Source: DATCDR01 sp036510575
Lineage (GTDB): Bacteria > Actinomycetota > Acidimicrobiia > Acidimicrobiales > Bog-793
Assembly (NCBI GenBank): GCA_036510575.1
Contig: DATCDR010000118.1
Location: forward strand, 1-6,877
Direction: 5' to 3'
Length of the DNA: 6,877 nucleotides
Shown here: positions 1 to 5,030 of the stretch, piece after piece
How the letters are laid out: each line of letters begins with the position of its first letter
How positions within the stretch are numbered: the stretch's first letter is position 1
The notes under the pieces: generated by a model
Seen by the model: the letters and a program-made list of their open reading frames with translations, nothing else
What the model was told of the DNA's origin: nothing
The model's database searches: none
Translations under genes and position numbers: made by a program

Positions 1-54
1 GACCGCGGTGCCGAGCTTCTTCAGTGCGGGGATTACTGCTGGATCGATAGCCAT
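1..54 (-). CDS. 5' end of an unidentified gene (first 18 codons, cut by window edge)
   Basis: An ATG at 54 opens a reading frame that runs off the left edge, giving MAIDPAVIPALKKLGTAV. An AAAGG element sits about 6 nt upstream of the ATG, a good ribosome binding site, which is the main reason to believe it. It follows the RraA-like gene on the same strand after about 130 bp, so it could belong to the same transcript. The 18 residues are too few to assign a family. A short 'M-x-DP' opening occurs in some alpha/beta-hydrolase esterases, but that is only a guess. Confidence 0.55.
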   Translation of the reverse strand, partial: MAIDPAVIPALKKLGTAV

Positions 55-187
55 TGTCAGCCTTTCAATTCGTCGCTTTCCAGCACGGCGCTGGACGGCG
101 TTCTTTCAGATCTCTTTCAGGCCACGCGCGTGACGGCACCGCTCATCGCCTAACGGCGACCAGAGCGGGTCGTCGAGGGACTGCTCC
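55..187. other. intergenic region with short hairpins
   Basis: This gap between the RraA-like gene and the next minus-strand gene holds no convincing ORF. It contains several short dyads: TCCAGC/GCTGGA (79-95, 5-nt loop), the 10-bp palindrome CACGCGCGTG (123-132), TCGCC/GGCGA (146-159), and AGGGA/TCCCT (176-189), which overlaps the RraA-like stop codon. None is followed by a U-run in the minus-strand transcript, so none is a standard intrinsic terminator. The cluster may be chance in GC-rich DNA, or a weak terminator or operator region. I see no clear promoter. Confidence 0.3.
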
Positions 188-853
188 CTACTTCAACATC
201 GATTCGTAGTTTCCGGCCAAGACGTCGGTCACCGGTGTACCTGCGCGAAGCGCGGTGGCCATGTCGGCCTCCTTCGCGACGAGCTCAGTGGCCTTGGCGA
301 TGACCTCCTCGGCCTGCTCGGCCTTCACGAACACCACGCCGGAGCGGTCCGCTAACACGAGGTCGCCTGGCTCGACGAGCACGTTCTCAAGCTGCAGCGG
401 CCCGTTCGTCGCCACCTCGACGGTTCTCGCGCGTGCGGTCCGCGGCGTCGTCGTATGCGCGTACATCGGCAGCCCTACCGAGGCGACGTCGTCGATGTCG
501 CGTGCCGCCCCGTAGACGATCACGCCGGACACTCCTTTGACGCTCGCCGCGAGCGCTAACAGGCCGCCCCAGCCGGCAGAGACGCCGTGACCCGCGTCGT
601 TGTCGACGACGATCACGTCACCAGGCTCAGCCCCGGCGATCGCCTTCGCGCCGAGGTGGACCGCCGGCTGGCCGACGGAGGCCGCGGCTGGGCCGAGCCG
701 CACGGTCTGGACGCGGCCGGCGATCTTCGCGCAGTCCCAGCTAGGGGTGATCCCCGCCAATGCGCCGTGGTGACCGAGCGCGTCAAGGGCGTCTGAAACC
801 ACACAGGTATCGAACGCGATAAGACGGTCGACGAGTTCTTGTAGATCCGCCAC
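188..853 (-). CDS. RraA-like / HMG-CHA aldolase-fold family protein
   Basis: The product is 221 aa from the GTG at 853. The family includes 4-hydroxy-4-methyl-2-oxoglutarate/4-carboxy-4-hydroxy-2-oxoadipate aldolases, which release pyruvate in aromatic-acid degradation, and the RNase E inhibitor RraA. Visible family marks are an N-terminal DTCVVSDALDALG, PGDVIVVDND near residues 77-86, the GWGGLLALAA segment near 94-103, and GVIVYGAARDIDD with the paired R118-D119. The C-terminal half has the usual PGDLVLADRSGVVFV. Family proteins are about 160-230 aa, so this is full length. I chose GTG 853 because GGAGGGAGG lies 4 nt upstream; the longer ATG frame from 895 adds 14 poorly conserved residues with no clear Shine-Dalgarno. 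The residue 21 before R118 is Gly where the aldolases have Asp or Glu, so the aldolase reaction is uncertain. It follows the MaoC gene on the same strand. Confidence 0.9.
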   Translation of the reverse strand: MADLQELVDRLIAFDTCVVSDALDALGHHGALAGITPSWDCAKIAGRVQTVRLGPAAASVGQPAVHLGAKAIAGAEPGDVIVVDNDAGHGVSAGWGGLLALAASVKGVSGVIVYGAARDIDDVASVGLPMYAHTTTPRTARARTVEVATNGPLQLENVLVEPGDLVLADRSGVVFVKAEQAEEVIAKATELVAKEADMATALRAGTPVTDVLAGNYESMLK

Positions 854-857
854 CGTT

Positions 858-866
858 CCTCCCTCC
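858..866 (-). promoter_or_regulatory. strong Shine-Dalgarno that sets the RraA-like start
   Basis: The minus strand reads GGAGGGAGG here, with AACG before the GTG at 853. It offers two GGAGG cores, 4 and 8 nt from the GTG. It lies inside the longer reading frame from ATG 895 and argues that translation starts at the GTG. Confidence 0.7.
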
Positions 867-916
867 GTCGGTTCTTCGCGCAGACGATGCGTCATCGAGA
901 ATCCGAGCGCGCCAAC

Positions 917-945
917 CCTATACCGGGGTAATTCGGGCGGCGAAT
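917..945 (-). promoter_or_regulatory. possible promoter with overlapping palindrome upstream of the RraA-like gene
   Basis: On the minus strand TATAGG (922 to 917) resembles a -10 box. Sixteen nt upstream lies TTCGCC, a poor -35 match. An interrupted dyad, ATTCG-5 nt-CGAAT (931-945), covers the -35 zone and could be an operator. Transcription would begin near 909, leaving roughly 55 nt of leader before GTG 853. The evidence is only sequence likeness. Confidence 0.3.
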
Positions 946-957
946 GGCTGTGACGCT

Positions 958-974
958 CGTCCCCAGAAGGGACG
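958..974 (-). terminator. stem-loop just downstream of the MaoC gene
   Basis: CGTCCC and GGGACG form a perfect 6-bp stem with a 5-nt loop, starting 2 nt after the MaoC stop codon. No U-run follows, so this may be a weak or U-less terminator, or chance. Confidence 0.3.
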
Positions 975-976
975 CT

Positions 977-1510
977 TCACTCCCGTTTTGGCTGGACCGA
1001 GAGCGGGTCGGGGCCAAAGCCGCGCCGGTAGATCAGCATCGTCCGGCGGAAGGTGATCACGATCGTGCCCTCCTGGTTGAACCCGATCGTCTGCACCGCC
1101 ACGACACCGGTCTCTTCTCGAGAGCGGCTCAGTCGCGCCTCTAGCACCTCGGACTCGGAGTAGATCGTGTCACCTGCAAAGACCGGCGCGGGAAGGCGGA
1201 CCTCGTCCCAGCCGAGGTTCGCGAACACGTGTTGGGAGACATCGATCACGCTTTGGCCGGTGACCAGCGCGAGCGTGAAGGTGGAGTCGACGAGCGGTCG
1301 GCCAAAGCTCGTCTGTGCTGCGTAGTGGTGGTCGAAGTGGAGTGGCGAGGTGTTCTGGGTGAGCAATGTCATCCAGATGTTGTCGGTCTCGGTGATCGTC
1401 CGCCCGAGCGGGTGCCGATACCGGTCACCGACGACGAAGTCCTCGAAGTAACGGCCGGTCCATCCAGGTACGTCGCGGTGTGCGCCAACCGCTCCATCGT
1501 CATCTGCCAC
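977..1510 (-). CDS. MaoC-family hydratase/dehydratase (hot-dog fold)
   Basis: The 177-aa product has one hot-dog domain of the MaoC (R-specific enoyl-CoA hydratase-like) type. These enzymes usually add water to, or remove it from, CoA-thioester substrates in the cytoplasm. The opening GRYFEDFVVGDRYRHPLGRTIT (residues 19-40), TSPLHFDHHYA with H58 (residues 54-64), FGRPLVDSTFTLALVTG (69-85), and FAGDTIYSESEVLEAR (111-126) are typical of MaoC proteins found in CoA-ester degradation clusters, such as methylfumaryl/mesaconyl-CoA hydratase-like proteins. In the hydratase-2 signature D-x-N-P-x-H, Asn53 replaces the Asp; I recall this as usual in this subgroup. The start is GTG 1510, with GAGG about 10 nt upstream and no in-frame ATG before the conserved region. 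It lies 133 bp after dnaE2 and before the RraA-like gene; the substrate cannot be told from the sequence. Confidence 0.88.
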   Translation of the reverse strand: MADDDGAVGAHRDVPGWTGRYFEDFVVGDRYRHPLGRTITETDNIWMTLLTQNTSPLHFDHHYAAQTSFGRPLVDSTFTLALVTGQSVIDVSQHVFANLGWDEVRLPAPVFAGDTIYSESEVLEARLSRSREETGVVAVQTIGFNQEGTIVITFRRTMLIYRRGFGPDPLSVQPKRE

Positions 1511-1643
1511 GGTCGTCTCGCCTCTTTCGCGCCCGGGTCCGGGCTAGCTCCTCATCTTCGCGAACGACAACTGCAGCGTCTACGAAGCTCGCTCGGTCGT
1601 GTTCCCTCGTGGCTCCTGGCGCGGCCCCCGCTGCGCCAATGGC
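1511..1643. other. dnaE2-maoC intergenic region
   Basis: This gap holds a stem-loop next to the dnaE2 stop (1617-1638), the perfect dyad GCCCGG-GT-CCGGGC (1531-1544), and the 8-bp palindrome TTCGCGAA near 1557-1564. The 1531-1544 dyad lies about 20 nt upstream of the MaoC start and could be an operator or a leader hairpin. I see no convincing promoter boxes. The dnaE2 frame stays open past its stop for 47 more codons to a TGA at 1500-1502, but has no ATG, GTG or TTG, so I do not call a gene. Confidence 0.35.
1617..1638 (-). terminator. GC-rich stem-loop downstream of dnaE2
   Basis: Five nt after the dnaE2 stop, TGGCGC pairs with GCGCCA. After one mismatch, two more G-C pairs close a GGGG loop. 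The hairpin is very GC-rich but has no following U-run. It may end the imu cassette transcript, as U-less hairpins are thought to do in some actinobacteria, though this is inference. Confidence 0.35.
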
Positions 1644-4600
1644 TCAACGGAAGTCGCGAGCGCGGCCGACCTCGTCGCCAAAGCCGAGCGGCCACATCCG
1701 CTCGGCGACGACCGAACAGACCGCTCCGACCCGCTCCAAGCGACCACGCACGATCAGCCCTGGTGAGCGCACCACCTCCCGGTGACGGACCCAGCAGCCA
1801 GGAGAGCAGATGACATTCAGCAGACCCGTCTCATCTTCGAGATTCAAGAAAATCGTCCCACCAGCAGTAGAAGGGCGTTGTCGATGCGTGACGATCCCGG
1901 CGACGAGCACCTTCCCCTCGCCGACTTCTCCGAACGTGACGCGCTCTGAAGTGAGCACTCCTCTTTCGGCGAGCGAACTCCTAAGGAGCCCGACTGGATG
2001 ATCCTCGGTCGTAATTCCTGTTGCGACCAGATCTGCGAGGTCGACCTCGAAACGGTCCATCTCGGGGAGTTCGGGGGCGAGTGCGCCGACGACGATGCCG
2101 GGGAGTCGCGTCGGGCCGGTAGTCGCCAGTGCCCCTGCAGCCCAGAGCGCTTGTCGGCGACCGGTTCGGTGTGCCGATGTGCCAGCACCCATCGGCACAC
2201 CACCTGCTAGAGCAGGCAGACCTGCACAGGCTCCAGCGGTTGCGAGCATCTCGAGTTGTGCTTTGGTCACACGGGAGCGTTGTGCGAGGTCATCCATGCT
2301 CGAAAACGGCTGGAGTAAAGCGATCCGCGTCGCAACCTCGCTGCCGAGGCCACGAACCGCTACGAGGCCGAGCTGCACGCTTGGATGGCCGTCAGCATCG
2401 CTTCCTACCGTCGCTCGCGCCTCGCTCAGGTTCACATCGGGACGGGATACGACAACACCGTGTCGGCGCGCGTCAGCTACGAGGCTCTGCGGTGACCAAA
2501 AGCCCATCGGTTGTGCGTTCAACAACCCAGCTAGAAAAACGGCCGGGTAGTGCAGCTTGAACCACGCTGAGGCGTAGACGAGATAGGCGAACGAGACGGC
2601 ATGGGACTCCGGGAAGCCGTAGTTCGCAAACGCCACGAGCTGGTCGATGATCGCATCGGCGACGTCTCGCCCAACTCCGTGCTGGTCCATCCCGGTGTAG
2701 AGGCGATCACGAAGCCGCTCCATCCTGGCAGCCGAGCGCTTCGAGCCCATTGCTTGGCGAAGCTCATCGGCATCGGTGGCCGAAAAGCCGGCGACGTCGA
2801 TGGCGATCTGCATCAGCTGCTCTTGGAAGAGCGGAACGCCGAGCGTCTTTTGCAGTGACGGGACCAACAAGGGATGGAGGTAGGTGACCTCTTCTTCACC
2901 AGCTCGTCGGCGAAGGTAGGGATGGACCGAGCCACCTTGGATCGGCCCTGGTCGAATCAGCGCGACTTCGACCACGAGGTCGTAGAACGTCTCGGGCCGG
3001 AGCCGAGGCAGCGTTGCCATCTGGGCCCTGGACTCGACCTGGAAGACACCCATCGAGTCCGCCTTGGACAACATCGCGTAGACCTCGTCTTCTTGCGGGA
3101 TCGTGGCGAGGTCGACCGCCACACCGTTCTCGGCACTTAGATCCACCATGTAGTGGAGTGCTTCGAGCATGCCGAGGCCGAGCAGATCGAACTTCACCAG
3201 ACCGATGGCTGCACAGTCGTCCTTATCCCACTGCAAAACCGTGCGGCCTTCGCGACGGGCCCACTCGACCGGGCAGACTTCGATCACCGGGCGGTCACAG
3301 ATCACCATTCCCCCTGAGTGCACGCCGAGATGACGGGGGAAGTCCTCGATCTCGCTCGCAAGGGCGAGGACGTCTTTTGGGATCGCGGTCGCTGCGGCTT
3401 CGTCCCCGGAGGGGACGTGATGGGTGAACATCGACTGCAGGTCCTTTGACCAGCGGTTGATCTGTTCTTCTGGATAGCCGAGTGCCCTACCTACGTCACG
3501 CACCGCAGAACGCGGACGGTAGGTGATGACGTTCGCCACCTGGGCTGCGTGCTCGCGTCCGTAGCGTTCATAGACGTAGGCGATCACCTCATCCCGCCTG
3601 CCTGACTCGATGTCGATGTCGATGTCAGGTGGGCCCTCGCGGGCGGTCGACAAGAAGCGCTCGAAGAGCAGGCCGAGTGCGACCGCGTCGGCGTTCGTCA
3701 CGCCGAGCGCGTAACAGATCGCTGAGTTCGCAGCCGAGCCCCGGCCCTGGCAGAAGATGTTGTTCCTCCGACAGAACTCGACGATGTCAAAGACCACAAG
3801 GAAGTAGCCGGAAAAGCCGAGTGCAGTGATGACCTCGAGCTCGCGATCGATCTGCGCCCATGCGGCATCACTGCCAGGAGAGCCCCGCCGGCCATAGCGA
3901 TGGATGGCACCTTTCTCGCTCAAGTGGCGAAGCAACGTCGGCTCGTCCATCCCGCCTGGCTCATCAAAAGGCGGAAGGCCCGGAGCAACAAGTGTGAGAT
4001 CGAACACGCAGGCACGCCCGATCTCGAGCGTCTGGTCGATCACACCTGGATAGCGCGCAAAACGCCGGCGCTGCTCGGCTCCAGAGCGAAGCGATGCCGA
4101 CCCCCATGGAGGGAGGTATCCCTTCACCTCTTCAAGCGATTGGCGGGCACGAATCGCGCCTAGCGTGCTCGCCAGCCGGTGGCGGGCGGGCGATGCGTAG
4201 TGGGCATTGCTGGTAGCTACGTAGCCCACACCTGCTTGTACCGCTAACACGGCGAGCGCGTCGTTTCGAGCCTGGTCGATCGGCGTGCCGTGATCGCTCA
4301 ACTCGACCAGGACCGAATCTCGACCAAAGACCTCGATCAAGCGCTGCAGCTCTTTCGCAGCCGCTCGCGGACCCTCGGCTTCGAGTGCGCAAGGGACAGC
4401 ACCGTGACGACAGCCGGTGAGCACGAACCACTCCCCTTTAGCCTGCTCACCAAGTGTCTCGAGGACGAACTTCGGGCGTCCCTTCTCACCGCCGGCGAGC
4501 TGTGCCTTGCCGATCGCCGAGGAGAGCCGGGCATAGCCCTGATGCCCTTTGGCCAACACGACGAGATGCTCGGCTTCGGGATCGATCGAACCTGACCGTG

Positions 4601-5030
4601 ATGCCATTCGCTTGCCGGTCGGCAGGCTCAGCTCCGAACCGACGATCGTCCCGAGCCCTGCTGCGCGCGCCGCAGAAGCGAAGCGGACAACCCCATAGAG
4701 CCCGTCATGGTCAGTCAAGGCGAGCGCTTCAAGACCGAGACGGACCGCTTCGTCGACGAGCTCTTCTGGATCAGAGGCGCCGTCTAGAAAGCTGAAGTTC
4801 GAGTGGCTGTGCAGCTCGATGTAAGGAAGCACCTCACGCCCTCGAGCGGGCGCCTGCGGGGGAGGCTCCACCGCCCGAAGTGGCGGCGAGCTCGGCTTTC
4901 GGCCGTCGTGGTCGACACTTTTTCGCGGCCGTCCAGAGAGGCGGCGCTCGAGCTCGGACCAGGGGACGATCGGGTTGAACGACCCCATCGACCATCCAGA
5001 TGCGGGATCTCTCTTTCTCGACTCAGTCAT
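1644..5030 (-). CDS. dnaE2: DnaE2, error-prone DNA polymerase III alpha subunit
   Basis: This 1128-aa C-family polymerase does mutagenic translesion synthesis after DNA damage, acting with ImuA' and ImuB. An N-terminal PHP domain shows HSHSNFSFLDG (residues 74-84) and TDHDGLYG (106-113). The palm carries PPDIDIDIES with catalytic D469 and D471, and GLVKFDLLGLGML with D615, so it should be active. Fingers-region motifs (GVFQVESRAQMATLPRL, IRPGPIQGGSVHPY, GVPLFQEQLMQ) and a C-terminal OB domain (about 1035-1110) ending GRARDFR match mycobacterial DnaE2 as I recall it. In the PHP site TSNAHY has Asn275 where DnaE1-type proteins have Asp, so PHP nuclease activity is doubtful. I chose ATG 5030 because GAAGG lies 5 nt upstream and it overlaps the imuB stop. 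ATG 4988 (1114 aa) matches the usual family start MG..N....W.ELER; ATG 5084 seems too early. Residues about 939-955 form an apparent insertion encoded by palindromic DNA. Confidence 0.97.
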   Translation of the reverse strand: MTESRKRDPASGWSMGSFNPIVPWSELERRLSGRPRKSVDHDGRKPSSPPLRAVEPPPQAPARGREVLPYIELHSHSNFSFLDGASDPEELVDEAVRLGLEALALTDHDGLYGVVRFASAARAAGLGTIVGSELSLPTGKRMASRSGSIDPEAEHLVVLAKGHQGYARLSSAIGKAQLAGGEKGRPKFVLETLGEQAKGEWFVLTGCRHGAVPCALEAEGPRAAAKELQRLIEVFGRDSVLVELSDHGTPIDQARNDALAVLAVQAGVGYVATSNAHYASPARHRLASTLGAIRARQSLEEVKGYLPPWGSASLRSGAEQRRRFARYPGVIDQTLEIGRACVFDLTLVAPGLPPFDEPGGMDEPTLLRHLSEKGAIHRYGRRGSPGSDAAWAQIDRELEVITALGFSGYFLVVFDIVEFCRRNNIFCQGRGSAANSAICYALGVTNADAVALGLLFERFLSTAREGPPDIDIDIESGRRDEVIAYVYERYGREHAAQVANVITYRPRSAVRDVGRALGYPEEQINRWSKDLQSMFTHHVPSGDEAAATAIPKDVLALASEIEDFPRHLGVHSGGMVICDRPVIEVCPVEWARREGRTVLQWDKDDCAAIGLVKFDLLGLGMLEALHYMVDLSAENGVAVDLATIPQEDEVYAMLSKADSMGVFQVESRAQMATLPRLRPETFYDLVVEVALIRPGPIQGGSVHPYLRRRAGEEEVTYLHPLLVPSLQKTLGVPLFQEQLMQIAIDVAGFSATDADELRQAMGSKRSAARMERLRDRLYTGMDQHGVGRDVADAIIDQLVAFANYGFPESHAVSFAYLVYASAWFKLHYPAVFLAGLLNAQPMGFWSPQSLVADARRHGVVVSRPDVNLSEARATVGSDADGHPSVQLGLVAVRGLGSEVATRIALLQPFSSMDDLAQRSRVTKAQLEMLATAGACAGLPALAGGVPMGAGTSAHRTGRRQALWAAGALATTGPTRLPGIVVGALAPELPEMDRFEVDLADLVATGITTEDHPVGLLRSSLAERGVLTSERVTFGEVGEGKVLVAGIVTHRQRPSTAGGTIFLNLEDETGLLNVICSPGCWVRHREVVRSPGLIVRGRLERVGAVCSVVAERMWPLGFGDEVGRARDFR
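2168..2201. repeat. 12-bp perfect inverted repeat inside dnaE2
   Basis: GGTGTGCCGATG (2168-2179) and CATCGGCACACC (2190-2201) are perfect reverse complements separated by 10 nt. The element encodes DnaE2 residues 944-955, between the LATAGA segment and RRQALWAAGA. Mycobacterial DnaE2, as I recall it, has only about 7 residues between the equivalent segments, where this protein has 23. The repeat therefore lies within an apparent 16-residue in-frame insertion. Confidence 0.85.
2203..2216. repeat. 6-bp-arm palindrome beside the dnaE2 inverted repeat
   Basis: CCTGCT-AG-AGCAGG is a perfect dyad one base from the larger inverted repeat. A further GCAGG/CCTGC pairing (2212-2225) overlaps it, so alternative folds are possible. 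Alone it is chance-level; its interest is its position at the other edge of the same apparent insertion. Confidence 0.6.

Noticed and set aside
1500..1643. Open frame of 47 codons continuing after the dnaE2 stop in the same frame
   Set aside because: It has no ATG, GTG or TTG start. DnaE2 already ends at its family-typical RDFR, and an open run of this length is unremarkable at this GC content. Programmed readthrough is possible but unsupported.
1683..1706. 9-bp inverted repeat GCCGAGCGG/CCGCTCGGC near the dnaE2 3' end
   Set aside because: Roughly one 9-bp stem is expected by chance in a window of this size and GC content, and the encoded VAERMWPLG is conserved family sequence.
1229..1813. 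194-codon plus-strand frame spanning the maoC and dnaE2 ends
   Set aside because: It is Arg/Ser/Pro-rich, crosses two real genes and their gap, and has no recognisable domain or good ribosome binding site.
2036..2049. 14-bp perfect palindrome CGAGGTCGACCTCG in dnaE2
   Set aside because: It has only 7-bp arms, is expected about 0.5 times by chance, and lies in ordinary coding sequence.
2361..2375. QLGLV in DnaE2 as a possible beta-clamp motif
   Set aside because: It sits in the conserved LGLxAVRGLG segment, where recalled mycobacterial DnaE2 has RLGLG. DnaE2 is not known to bind the clamp itself, so the match is probably chance.
3401..3417. CGTCCCC-GGA-GGGGACG hairpin in dnaE2
   Set aside because: Its 7-bp GC-rich arms are common at this composition. 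It lies mid-gene, with nothing suggesting a regulatory role.
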